Assembly: GCF_900215325.1 (NCBI RefSeq)
Contig: NZ_OCMS01000001.1
Location: forward strand, 1,240,001-1,304,000
Source of the DNA: Fibrobacter sp. UWB16
Lineage (GTDB): Bacteria; Fibrobacterota; Fibrobacteria; Fibrobacterales; Fibrobacteraceae
Direction: 5' to 3'
Length of the DNA stretch: 64,000 nucleotides
Part shown: positions 1-9,207 of the stretch, piece by piece
How the letters are laid out: each line of letters starts with the position of its first letter
Numbering within the stretch: the stretch's first letter is position 1
Notes under the pieces: model-generated
The model's database searches: none
What the model saw: only the letters and a program-made list of their open reading frames with translations
What the model was told of the DNA's origin: nothing
Program-made: the position numbers and the translations under genes

Positions 1-462
1 AATAACGACATAGCGGCAAGCGCCCTTCCCGACAAAATTATCCAGGAATTCCTGCATATCGGGCGTAATGCAGATGACCATCGCTGAATGTTTAAAGTAA
101 CTGCGAATAAAGCATTTCACCAGAGCAGGCGATGTCGTACACATTCTTTTAAACTGGCTACCGTGAATATGGGCGATATATTTTTTCCCGCGCAAACGGA
201 GACAGAGGCTTATCAGGAACTTACGAAAGAAGCTGCCGTTAAAAGAGGTGTGGATCTGAAAATAAGGAGCCTTGGGCGGATTCAGCAAAAGCTTTAAGCA
301 CAAGCAAAAAAACAAAGGCAAGGATTTGATAAACGAGCCGTTATAGCTAGAAATAAAGTTCTTTTCAGGAAGATCAAACAAATCCCTATAACTTACAAGT
401 ACAGAGCTAATGCCCCCCTGAACATTTAACGCAGGGCCAATGTGACAAACCTTTTCAAACAT
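1..462 (-). CDS. Glycosyltransferase, GT4-like, N-terminal part (runs off left edge)
   Basis: The minus strand is open from an ATG at 462 to the window edge, 154 codons without a stop. The product begins MFEKVCHIGPALNVQGGIS, which resembles the start of GT-B glycosyltransferases of the GT4 type: a beta strand followed by a Gly-Gly-Ile loop. It continues with a hydrophobic stretch and the segment YIAHIHGSQFKR near residue 100, which resembles the H(I/V)HG motif common in GT4 N-terminal domains. The C-terminal nucleotide-sugar-binding half is outside the window. It starts 25 bp after the stop of the heparinase-like gene on the same strand, so the two are probably co-transcribed in a polysaccharide locus. 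The family call is inferred from these motifs only. The exact sugar is unknown. Confidence 0.7.
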   Translation of the reverse strand, partial: MFEKVCHIGPALNVQGGISSVLVSYRDLFDLPEKNFISSYNGSFIKSLPLFFCLCLKLLLNPPKAPYFQIHTSFNGSFFRKFLISLCLRLRGKKYIAHIHGSQFKRMCTTSPALVKCFIRSYFKHSAMVICITPDMQEFLDNFVGKGACRYVVI

Positions 463-487
463 GCATGAAATCTAGAAAAATAAAAGA

Positions 488-2410
488 CTACAGCACGCTT
501 ATCTTCGTCACGATTTCTACAGAATCCCTGCATTCAATTTTTGCATATAGGTATCGCGCCGGTTCCTTATCGCCAAAGTGCTCAGAATACCAGCCGTCTT
601 CACGAATGGAATACGAAAGTTTCTCGTCAAGAGCAATCTGAACGCGACGGGCCCCAGGCACCTCAACCGTAGCCAAAGACCCCTTCAGCAGCACATCCGC
701 AGTCGGATATAAATGGAACGGGATTTCCGCCGTAAACGGCGCGCGCCCATACAATGTATCCGTAATCGTGAATTCATCCTTTTCACGATTGTATTCGATT
801 TTGCGGACATGCTTCACGCCATCCTTGCGGTAGCCATCGTGCGTCGCTTCGACAAAGTCCTCGACAACATTCAACGTTTTGCAATGGTAGTGCGAAAGCC
901 ACATGGTAGGGCCCGCCTGCAAAGCCTGATTTTTACCGTTCACGCAAACCGTATTGTGCGCAAGCGTACTTACAAAGTAACTACGTAAATCCTTATGCGT
1001 ATGGTACGTAAACGTACCCGGGTCGACAATCACGGGGTTGCCATCGACATGCAGAATAAAGCTAAGCGCATCGGCATGGCCATGAGCGGCAATGCTTAAA
1101 AAGCCAAGCGGGGCCGCATCAAAATGCAGATACGTCTCGCGCACACCCGTAAAATCGCCTGCGCGTTTCACATCGTCACAAGATTTTACGGCCTTGCGGA
1201 AAATAAAATGTCCGCTTTCCGGGCAAAAATGATTGCGGCCAAGCGATTCTTGTTCATCCGCAACCATGAGCGATTTAAACTTTTCGCGACCTGTAGCACC
1301 GAACAGCAATTCATTCTTTTCATCCCAATCATTATTTGCGCGTTTGAGCGAAGCATCTTCAAAGTAAGTTGCAAACGAAACAAGCAACGACTTGAAGTTG
1401 TTGAAATGCCCCCCAACATCAGGGCGGAGTACAAAGCCGTCATCGCCATCACCGTACATCGGGTAATTGAAATTGCAATCTAAAAACGCATTCATGTAAC
1501 GCGCCATTTCATGCAAACGCTCATTGTAAGCTTTCGAAAATTCAGCACCAGCATGGCGCCCTGCGACAGCGGCAATCAAGAAGAAATCGTCTATAAACTG
1601 GATGTACTCGGCAGCCTCTTCGCGATTTACACCTTCTGTGGTATTCTGCAAAAGAATTTCGCGTTCAAGCCCAGCCTGCGCATACTTCAAGCGAGCATCC
1701 CGATTCGGGATGTTCCATTTGCAAGCAGCCACAAACAAGCCTGCATATTCCGAAATCAAATGGTTATTAGCCGAAGAGCAAAGCGACGGATGATTATACG
1801 AATATTCCGCATGTTCAAAAATGAGCGGCTGCCAGACAGAATCAACAAAATGCGAAAACACCGTATTCGATGCACAGAGATTTTCGACATCAAAAACTTG
1901 CCAGCAAAAATACCAGCAGATCAACCGCAGATTGACTTCGATATTGCTATACCAGTTGACCCCCACCATGTACGGGTTTGCGTTTTTCCAGCTCAACAAA
2001 TGATAGCAGAACAGATCCAAATACTTTGCATCACCGCTTTTTTTATAAAGCATCGCAATATGCAGCATAAACTGCATGCGGTTCACTTCCCACACATGTT
2101 TTGCGCTACCGTACTTGTCACTACGGATATCGATCTTATGCGCAAAAGACTTCGGGAATGTTCGCGCTGTCGAAACATCCAGATGCCAGTCAATCGGTTT
2201 AAAAATATCGATTGACTTTTCAAATACCGGATAATGCAAATGCGCCGATGGGTCATCAATCACAGATGATTTTGGCAAATTCACCGGGGCATTGGACAAA
2301 CCCATTACACGCTTATCCCAAATGTGGGTTCTAATACGCTGACGAACGCGAAAAAGAATTTCACTGGCAGAAAATGTCTGCAATCTTCTAAGGTACCACT
2401 GTAGATTCAC
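488..2410 (-). CDS. Heparinase II/III family protein (polysaccharide locus type)
   Basis: A 640-residue protein starting at a GTG; no nearby ATG gives a better start. The N-terminal half is an alpha-helical toroid of the alginate-lyase/heparinase II/III N type, with W- and Y-rich helices such as LHIAMLYKKSG. The C-terminal half, from about residue 430, has the family's signature AHGHADALSFILHVDG (around 445) followed by VDPGTFTYH, then beta-sheet sequence. Family members cleave uronic-acid-containing polysaccharides by beta-elimination. Proteins of this length with an N-terminal WYLRRL-type start are common in capsule or exopolysaccharide clusters. No signal peptide is obvious. It is followed by a glycosyltransferase, and an AlgD-like dehydrogenase lies nearby, so a role in trimming or processing a uronate polymer is plausible but inferred. 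Only 43 bp separate its start from the divergent gene at 2454. Confidence 0.8.
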   Translation of the reverse strand: MNLQWYLRRLQTFSASEILFRVRQRIRTHIWDKRVMGLSNAPVNLPKSSVIDDPSAHLHYPVFEKSIDIFKPIDWHLDVSTARTFPKSFAHKIDIRSDKYGSAKHVWEVNRMQFMLHIAMLYKKSGDAKYLDLFCYHLLSWKNANPYMVGVNWYSNIEVNLRLICWYFCWQVFDVENLCASNTVFSHFVDSVWQPLIFEHAEYSYNHPSLCSSANNHLISEYAGLFVAACKWNIPNRDARLKYAQAGLEREILLQNTTEGVNREEAAEYIQFIDDFFLIAAVAGRHAGAEFSKAYNERLHEMARYMNAFLDCNFNYPMYGDGDDGFVLRPDVGGHFNNFKSLLVSFATYFEDASLKRANNDWDEKNELLFGATGREKFKSLMVADEQESLGRNHFCPESGHFIFRKAVKSCDDVKRAGDFTGVRETYLHFDAAPLGFLSIAAHGHADALSFILHVDGNPVIVDPGTFTYHTHKDLRSYFVSTLAHNTVCVNGKNQALQAGPTMWLSHYHCKTLNVVEDFVEATHDGYRKDGVKHVRKIEYNREKDEFTITDTLYGRAPFTAEIPFHLYPTADVLLKGSLATVEVPGARRVQIALDEKLSYSIREDGWYSEHFGDKEPARYLYAKIECRDSVEIVTKISVL

Positions 2411-2453
2411 GGGGAAAAATATATATTAATTCAAAATCTCTTTTTGGTGCATT

Positions 2454-5231
2454 ATGGAAAAAACGAGCTATCTATTTATTCTGTTTTTATTGCTAGTGGG
2501 GGGCTGCGAAAACCATACCCTAGACATATCCGAAGATAAGCCAGAAGCTATTGACGGCATGATATTTGTCCAAGGCGGCATAGCCACACTCGGCAGCAAC
2601 GATCCTGAATTCAAGGCCTCGGAACGCCCAGCCATGAAGGTTAAGCTGGATTACGACTTTTATCTCGCCATTCATGAATTGACCTGCGGAGAATACCGCG
2701 CTTTAGCCAAAGAGCAAAAACTTAAAGATTTCGGCAAATGCGAAAACGACAGTCTACCACTTGCAAACGTCACCTACTACGACGCAGTTCTTTACGCCAA
2801 CGCCAAAAGCAAATCTGAAAATCGCGACACATCATACACATACTCCAAAGCGACATACGATAGCGAAGGGCACTGCACGTATTTAGATGCATTCGTATTC
2901 CATCCAGAAATAAAAGCCTACCGACTTCCCACCGAAGCCGAATGGGTTCTAGCGACATCAAAGGGCTGGAACCCAGCAAAGTTCAGTTGGAACGCAAACA
3001 ACTCGGAATACCGCGCTCATGACGTATGCAGTGCGGGCGCAGACGCATTCGGGTTCTGCGACCTCGCCGGTAATGTAAAAGAATGGGTGAACGACTGGGC
3101 TGGGCATTTTCAAGACACGACCGTAACAAACTACGTCGGCTCCCTTGATGGAGGCGACCTAGGCGAGCGCGTACTCAAAGGCGGCTTTTATTCAGAGAAG
3201 CCTTCCGAAATGAATACCGTTGCCCGCGGCGATGACTACACCGTTGAAGCATCGACGCGCGCAGAACGCATCGGATTCAGACTTGCATTCGGTCAAATAC
3301 CATCCCCAACTTGGCTTGACGCTAACGGCAAGGCAAAGACAAGCGTCGTATCCGCATTGGCAGACGCAGCCGCTCTCAAAAAATTAACCGGCACTTACAA
3401 CGCAATTCTCGTCTTCCGCAATGATATCAGCGGAAACCTAGCCTACATCAACTACAACGCAGGAAACTTATCCGTAACAGAAATTTACGACTCCATCGAA
3501 GTCTATCATCCCGATATTTCTCCTGATGGAAAGCATGTCGCATTTTGCACCAAGCCCGAGGGAATCTCAGGAATATCAGAACTCTACGTGCGAGACCTGA
3601 ACGCCAAAGGTACACATCGCATAAAACTGGATATCAAAAGCGCCGCCATCCCGCGTTGGCGTATTCAAGACAACGGCGACACCGTTATTGTTTACGTCAC
3701 CGACGCCGGCAACAACAAAGACGAATCCGCATTCAAGGAAACGTCCACATGGCAAGTTAAATTTGAAAACGGCAAATTCGGCACACCTAAAAAACTTTTC
3801 AACGGAGCCTATCACGGAGGCATCAGCGAAGACAACACGCTAGCCATTTCAGGGGCTCGCCTCCTCCGTGCGCGTCTTGCTAAAAAGGGCTCGACCATTA
3901 CAGAAAAAGCACGCGATACAATTTGGTACGACAAACAGCAAGCATGCAATGCTTCACTCGCCCAAGACAGAAGCAAACGCACGGCATTTCTCGACTTTAG
4001 CGGAGAGCCCGGCGAAGATTTTGTCGGGGAAAGCTATACCACACACGAGCGCATTTTCATCGCCGATAGCACAGGCAAATTAATCCAAAGCATTAAGTCC
4101 CCCAAGAGTTATACATTCGACCACAGCGAATGGGCAAGCAACGGAGAAACATCCAACATCGTTGCCACACTCACTAACATAAACGGCGCTCACACACAAA
4201 TCGTACTTGTAAATCCTTCTGACAGTAGCATCCTTGAACTTGCTGAAGGAGTAGAACTTTGGCACCCGTGCCTTTGGGTCGAACACAAAACACAATCGTC
4301 CCAAGATGCAAGCAGCGAGTTCGTTCTTGACCCCGACAGCGCCGGCGTTTATTACACATCAAACGCAAGTGCTAGAGCCTTAAAATGGCGATATAAAATG
4401 GAGGTTCTATGGCAACATAAAGATTCCGCCAATATTGCTATTATGGGATCATCTCGTGCATACTACGGTCTCGACCCCACACTTTTCTCGGCTCCAATTT
4501 ATGCAATTAATATCGCTATGGTAGAAAATACTATACAAGGAGTACTAAGTTTTGCCAATAATTATATCATTCCTCACATTAAAAAACTTAAATGCATCAT
4601 TCTCAGCACTGATTTAGATAGATTCAACTCTCGTGGAGGGTTTTGGAATAAAGAAGCATGGACTTTGCCCGGATACGCGTACGATCGAAACCATGACTTT
4701 TGGTCAATTAATTTTCCTGAAAGCCTTCTAGAAAAAACAAAAAAAGGGTTAGGTGACGAGGAGTATGTAAAAAAGATGTTGCCTTATAAAGGGTATTGGC
4801 ACCATGCAAGTTATGATTGGAATGAAAATCCATCGCCCTCCAATGATAGCAATTGGTTTGATTTAGATTCAACTCGTTTTTACAGCAATTTAAAAGATTT
4901 AGAATCCTTGATTGAGTTAGCTGAAGAACACAACATCTGGGTTATAGCCGTCGAGGTTCCACAGAATCCAAATTACAACAAAACAGGCGCGTATGGGAAA
5001 TATGGACTTAGAAGAAGTATTGCGCCAAGATTACTCAAATCTATCAATAATTTATCAACGACCCACTCCAACTTTATTTTTATAGATGAATACAACATGG
5101 GCGAAAACGACTACACAAGCGGTGTTTCCAATGACGATGATCACCTGGGAGATAAAGGGGCAGAACTTTTAACTTTCCGTATAGATTCCCTTATCAAAAC
5201 TCTAGACATAGAATTCAAAAGTTCAAAATGA
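2454..5231 (+). CDS. TIGR02171-type lipoprotein: SUMF1-like, beta-propeller and SGNH-like domains
   Basis: A 925-residue protein with a lipoprotein signal (MEKTSYLFILFLLLVGGC, lipobox VGGC at about residue 18). Residues about 35-280 form a formylglycine-generating-enzyme-like (SUMF1/C-type lectin) domain: YRLPTEAEW, GNVKEWVNDW and GFRLA are visible. Residues about 320-620 carry PD40/TolB-type propeller blades, for example HPDISPDGKHVAF. The last 280 residues begin with IAIMGSSRAYYG (about 660) and end with DDDHLGDKGAELL (about 893), matching an SGNH/DltD-like esterase fold with a Ser block I and a C-terminal Asp-x-x-His. The SUMF1-like part belongs to the Fibrobacter paralogous family TIGR02171. 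It overlaps the next gene by 4 bp (ATGA), so translation is probably coupled. The likely location is the cell surface. Whether either enzyme-like domain is active is unknown. Confidence 0.8.
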   Translation: MEKTSYLFILFLLLVGGCENHTLDISEDKPEAIDGMIFVQGGIATLGSNDPEFKASERPAMKVKLDYDFYLAIHELTCGEYRALAKEQKLKDFGKCENDSLPLANVTYYDAVLYANAKSKSENRDTSYTYSKATYDSEGHCTYLDAFVFHPEIKAYRLPTEAEWVLATSKGWNPAKFSWNANNSEYRAHDVCSAGADAFGFCDLAGNVKEWVNDWAGHFQDTTVTNYVGSLDGGDLGERVLKGGFYSEKPSEMNTVARGDDYTVEASTRAERIGFRLAFGQIPSPTWLDANGKAKTSVVSALADAAALKKLTGTYNAILVFRNDISGNLAYINYNAGNLSVTEIYDSIEVYHPDISPDGKHVAFCTKPEGISGISELYVRDLNAKGTHRIKLDIKSAAIPRWRIQDNGDTVIVYVTDAGNNKDESAFKETSTWQVKFENGKFGTPKKLFNGAYHGGISEDNTLAISGARLLRARLAKKGSTITEKARDTIWYDKQQACNASLAQDRSKRTAFLDFSGEPGEDFVGESYTTHERIFIADSTGKLIQSIKSPKSYTFDHSEWASNGETSNIVATLTNINGAHTQIVLVNPSDSSILELAEGVELWHPCLWVEHKTQSSQDASSEFVLDPDSAGVYYTSNASARALKWRYKMEVLWQHKDSANIAIMGSSRAYYGLDPTLFSAPIYAINIAMVENTIQGVLSFANNYIIPHIKKLKCIILSTDLDRFNSRGGFWNKEAWTLPGYAYDRNHDFWSINFPESLLEKTKKGLGDEEYVKKMLPYKGYWHHASYDWNENPSPSNDSNWFDLDSTRFYSNLKDLESLIELAEEHNIWVIAVEVPQNPNYNKTGAYGKYGLRRSIAPRLLKSINNLSTTHSNFIFIDEYNMGENDYTSGVSNDDDHLGDKGAELLTFRIDSLIKTLDIEFKSSK

Positions 5232-6640
5232 TCCATAGCAACATGCGCATCCACAGCCTTCATTCTTTTGGCGCAATCGTGCTGTTTCTTGGTCACAGCA
5301 TTTTGAGCGGTTGCAGCGACAACGCTTTAGACAACGCTACAGAATACGACTTTTCTCAACTTAACGCCCCTAATCGAGAAACACCTCAGACCATACCAGA
5401 GCTATTCATTTACGCCAATCATATAAACAGCAGCGATTACACGGACGCCTACTTCTACCTTTTTGATGCAAGCACCCACTTTTCATATTTCTCCCCCACA
5501 GAGGACTTCGAAAGTTCGGGGCATATCAAAATACGCGGAAATTCAACATCACAAAGTCCAAAGAAACCTTACAATATCAAATTCGAAAAAAAGACAAACC
5601 TTTTCGGCATGGGCAAAACCAAAAAATGGGCTTTACTTTCCAACCCCTTCGACCCGACGCTAATCCGCAACAAGCTGATTTACGATCTCGCCAGCAACTT
5701 GTCATTCATTTATTCGCCAGAATCATACTTCATTGATGTTTGGGTCAATGACACGTTCATGGGCAACTACCAGATTGTCGAGAAAATCGAATTTCAAAAG
5801 AGCCGCATCCCCTACGATGTCGATAACGGCGATTATCTTTTTGAACTAGTCGATAGCGAGAAACGCAACAAGGCAGACGACGTCTATTTCCGCACTCCCG
5901 TGAACCATCTTCGCATCACCATGACAGAACCCGAAGACCCGTCCTCCAAGCAAATGTACGATTTTCAGGAGAAGATGGAACGCATTGAAAACGCCATCGC
6001 AACCCAAGACTTCTCGGAATACGTCAAATACGTAGACCTGAGATCCATGATTGATTACTACTGGATCGAAGAATTCGTCAACGACCCGGATTTACACACT
6101 GGCTCGCTATTCTTCACCATCCACAACGGAATCATGAGAGTCGGTCCCGTTTGGGATTTCGACTTAACCCTCGGAAACACCAAATCCGAGAAACACTTCT
6201 CTACGGAAGGAATCAACGCACAAAAATACTGGTAGCGAGAGCTCATTCGCGACCCCTCGTATCAAAAGATCGCTTACGAAAGATACCTGCAAATCGAACC
6301 TTATTTCGACAACCTTGCCAACGATCACGAACTTGGCAAGAACAAGATTGACTCCATTCTTGATTACTTCAACGAGTCCTTCCGCCGAAACTACTCCGAT
6401 TCCGGGTGGGCCTATTGCGGCTCGCAAAAAGATAACGAAAAAAGGCAGCTCAGCTGCCCTTACAATCCCATTCCCCAGCCGACATTCGATGAGAACATCA
6501 AGGTTTTGAAAGAATGGATTACTGATAGAAACAAATACCTTAAAGCAACCGCATCTCGCAAATTAAAGAGCTTGAAAAATATAGAACTTACGCTAGACCG
6601 GGCGCTTGAAATTCAGGATTCCATCTTCTCAAGCCACTAG
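5228..6640 (+). pseudogene. CotH kinase family lipoprotein interrupted by an in-frame TAG
   Basis: The ATG at 5228 overlaps the previous stop. The first 335 codons encode a lipoprotein (lipobox SGC near residue 29) with a CotH-type protein-kinase-like fold: IKIRGNSTSQSPKKPYNIKF, WALLSNPFDPTLIRNKL, and the metal-binding GPVWDFDLTLG near residue 305. A TAG at 6233-6235 stops translation right after KYW. The same frame then stays open for 134 codons to a TAG at 6638-6640 and reads RELIRDPSYQKIAYERYL and so on, which is the normal continuation of CotH proteins (WY-x-E-L-x-x-D-P). The intact protein would be 470 residues. Either this is a real nonsense mutation, a suppressed amber codon, or a sequencing error. 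The catalytic core lies before the stop, so a truncated product might still fold. Confidence 0.8.
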
Positions 6641-6654
6641 GTCCGTATAAAGTT

Positions 6655-7866
6655 CTACATTCCCAAAATCTTCTTGTAAGCGCTAATCAACTTCGGTTTT
6701 TCGTAATCCCAGCTGAGTTCGTTCTGCACGCGCTTGCGGCCAAAGTCGCCCATTTCAGTAGCCTTTTCAGGATTATCCAGGAGCCACAGGATCTTATCGG
6801 CAAAGTCGTCCGTATCGGTATTCTTTGCGTAAAGAGAAGCTTCCTGAGCCGAGAACCTGCCTTCCTTGAGCGTAAACTGCACAATCGGCTTTCCAAACGC
6901 CATGTACTCCATAATTTTGTTCATGGTGGACTTGTCATTCATCTCCGAAGGCAAATCCGGATTCACGCAAACATCGGCCGTATTCATCACGTCAGCGAGG
7001 TATTCATCACTCACGCGACCCGGGAATTCCACGTAATCGGTAAGCGCCATCGTCTTGTTCAATTCGCGAAGCTCTTCCAAAGACGGGCCTCCGCCCATGA
7101 TGCAGAAACGGATGTCCTTGCGGCCTTTCTTGTTTACGATGTAATCGACAGACTTGAGCAAAAGATCAATGCCTTCCTGCTTGCCCATCACGCCGATATA
7201 ACCCACCAAGTACTTAAAGCCATTCTTGACTTCCGGCTTGGCTGGGCCAATCTTCAACTTCGAAAGGTTCGGACCGCTGCGCACGATCGTTACGTCTTCT
7301 TCGCGCTTATGGCCACGGCGCATCGCAATTTCCTTGTACGATTCATTCGTGACAATGGCATGCTTTGCGAAATGGTACGTCAAGCGTTCCACAAGAATCA
7401 TCGCACGGTAACCAAAGCCCTTCTTGCCAAACTTTGCAATCCAGAGTTCCGGATTGATATCGTGATGGTCAAAGAGGAATTTGCAACGAGTAAACGTAAA
7501 GAACAGGAACGCAGCAATGAAAATCAAGTCAGGCGGATTGCAGGCATGAATCACATCCTGCACACCCTGCTTTCGAAACACCTTGAACAGGAGGCGCGTT
7601 TCGTGATACAGAGCGCAAAAATATTCCTTGAAATAATCAAGCGTTCCCTTCGCTTCCGGCAAAGGATGGCGATAAATCTTGATGCCCTCGAGTTCCTCGT
7701 ATTCCTGAGGATACTTTTTTGTCTTCGGGCAAATAACCGTCACTTCGGCACCAGCTTCATGCAAGGATGTCGCTTCCTGCCAAACACGGCGGTCAAAAGG
7801 CACCGGGAGATTTTCAACAACAATGCAAACTTTCTTGCCAGAAAGTTCCTTCAAAGACTGTTCCAT
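6655..7866 (-). CDS. Glycosyltransferase family 4 protein
   Basis: A 403-residue GT-B enzyme. I chose the ATG at 7866 (MEQSLKELSGKK) because the longer frame would need a TTG start inside the upstream gene. The N-terminal domain has VCIVVENLPVPFDRRVWQEATSL, typical of GT4 acceptor domains. The C-terminal domain shows YIGVMGKQEGIDLLL, MGGGPSLEELREL, VEFPGRVSDEYLADVMNTADVCVNP and an EX7E-like region NKIMEYMAFGKPIV. It would transfer a sugar from a nucleotide donor to a growing glycan on the cytoplasmic side of the membrane. It starts 5 bp after the GDP-mannose dehydrogenase stop and is the last gene of a three-gene run with the two dehydrogenases, so the donor may be a uronic acid nucleotide; that link is inference. 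Confidence 0.88.
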   Translation of the reverse strand: MEQSLKELSGKKVCIVVENLPVPFDRRVWQEATSLHEAGAEVTVICPKTKKYPQEYEELEGIKIYRHPLPEAKGTLDYFKEYFCALYHETRLLFKVFRKQGVQDVIHACNPPDLIFIAAFLFFTFTRCKFLFDHHDINPELWIAKFGKKGFGYRAMILVERLTYHFAKHAIVTNESYKEIAMRRGHKREEDVTIVRSGPNLSKLKIGPAKPEVKNGFKYLVGYIGVMGKQEGIDLLLKSVDYIVNKKGRKDIRFCIMGGGPSLEELRELNKTMALTDYVEFPGRVSDEYLADVMNTADVCVNPDLPSEMNDKSTMNKIMEYMAFGKPIVQFTLKEGRFSAQEASLYAKNTDTDDFADKILWLLDNPEKATEMGDFGRKRVQNELSWDYEKPKLISAYKKILGM

Positions 7867-7871
7867 AGAAT

Positions 7872-9185
7872 TTACCAGCAAAAGCCTTCGTAATTAGGAA
7901 GCGTTTCTACAGACGAATCTTTCAAGCGCACCAAGTCCAAGAAATGGATTCCAGGATTCTTGCGAATAAGTTCTGGAATTTCCGGATTTCGAACCGTGAT
8001 AATGACAAGCGAAGCCGATTCCACGACATTCTCGACATTCTGTACCAGAAGCGGTAACAAGTGCGGAATTCTCTTGTTGAGTTCGCGCAAGTTCGTTTCT
8101 TTTTCGCGGGCGATATTCAGATAGCGGTCGTAAATGCTCAAGGAGCAGCCCTTGCCAAGCACACCTTCGGCCAAGCGGATTGCAGCCGAATTGCGCAGGT
8201 CATCTGTCCCCGCCTTGAACGTAAGGCCGACAATACCCACAGAGCGCACGCCAATCTGCTGCACGCGTTCAAGCACGCGTTCAATATGCCTGTTATTGCT
8301 GCATTCAATCGAAGAAAGCACAGGAACTTCAACCTGGTTGGATTCAGCCAAAAAATTAAGGCCGCGCAAATCCTTCGGAAGGCAGGATCCACCATAAGCA
8401 AATCCCGGCTTGAAGTAATACGGCGAAATATTCAGCTGCGTATCCTTGCAGAACAAGTTCATCACGCTATGGCTATCGATATCGAGCTTTTTGCAAATGG
8501 CACCAATTTCGTTACCGAACGTCACCTTCAGAGCATGGTACGAGTTATTGACAAACTTGATGATTTCAGCAACCTTCGGTTCGACTTCGACAATTTCGCT
8601 ACCAAGGGATTCGTATATACCTCTAAGGCTATCCAAAGCACGGCGGCTATTGCATCCAATCACGGTCAACGGCGGATTCAGATAATCAGCCACAGCCATG
8701 CCTTCGCGGAGGAATTCCGGGTTCGAGGCCACAGCAAAGTTAATGCCTTCGCGCTTGCCCGAAATCTTTTCGATCAAGGCCGTTGCAAGAGCGTTCGTTC
8801 CAGGCGGAACCGTACTGCGGATTACCACAATATGGAACGTCGACTTAGAACGGATAGCCTCGGCAATCGAACGCACGGCAGACATCAGATACGTTGTATC
8901 CAGGCGTCCATCTGGAGCATTAGGAGTGCCAACGCACAAGAACGAAATATCCGTTTTAGTAACAGCCTCGATAGCCGAAGAAGTCGCCGAAATGAGTCCA
9001 GCTTTATAGCCGTCCTGCATTACCTCATCAATATCGCGTTCAACAATAGTTGGGAGACCTGCTGCGATTCGGTTTACTTTACTTGCGTCAACATCGCAGC
9101 CAACAACCCGGTGTCCGAGCTTGGCCAAGCAAGCGATACCAACGCACCCTACATACCCCAACCCGAATACGCTAATAGAAGCCAT
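7872..9185 (-). CDS. algD: GDP-mannose 6-dehydrogenase (AlgD-like)
   Basis: A 437-residue nucleotide-sugar dehydrogenase that oxidises the C6 alcohol to a carboxylate with NAD+. The ATG at 9185 gives ASISVFGLGYVGCVG, the Rossmann GxGYVG motif, right at the N-terminus; further upstream only a TTG is available. Visible family features are SFLCVGTP, VIRSTVPPGT, SNPEFLREG, the catalytic cysteine in GFAYGGSCLPKDLRGL, and GLTFKAGTDDLRNSAA. From memory, the length, the NNRH segment and the C-terminal GFCW resemble Pseudomonas AlgD (436 residues) more than UDP-glucose dehydrogenases, so GDP-mannuronate is the likely product. No other alginate genes are visible in this window. It lies between the UDP-glucose dehydrogenase and the GT4 gene in one run. 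Confidence 0.82.
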   Translation of the reverse strand: MASISVFGLGYVGCVGIACLAKLGHRVVGCDVDASKVNRIAAGLPTIVERDIDEVMQDGYKAGLISATSSAIEAVTKTDISFLCVGTPNAPDGRLDTTYLMSAVRSIAEAIRSKSTFHIVVIRSTVPPGTNALATALIEKISGKREGINFAVASNPEFLREGMAVADYLNPPLTVIGCNSRRALDSLRGIYESLGSEIVEVEPKVAEIIKFVNNSYHALKVTFGNEIGAICKKLDIDSHSVMNLFCKDTQLNISPYYFKPGFAYGGSCLPKDLRGLNFLAESNQVEVPVLSSIECSNNRHIERVLERVQQIGVRSVGIVGLTFKAGTDDLRNSAAIRLAEGVLGKGCSLSIYDRYLNIAREKETNLRELNKRIPHLLPLLVQNVENVVESASLVIITVRNPEIPELIRKNPGIHFLDLVRLKDSSVETLPNYEGFCW

Positions 9186-9207
9186 AATCCATTTACTCTC
9201 TAATAAA

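Noticed and set aside
88-297. Plus-strand frame of 69 codons starting MFKVTANKAF
   Set aside because: It is the antisense shadow of the glycosyltransferase frame that runs without a stop from 462 to the left edge.
8061-9203. Long plus-strand frame of 380 codons opposite algD
   Set aside because: It is antisense to a gene with clear motifs, and its own product has no recognisable family or signal. The same applies to long opposite-strand frames at 16630-17853, 19729-21168, 25884-27251 and 56348-57544.
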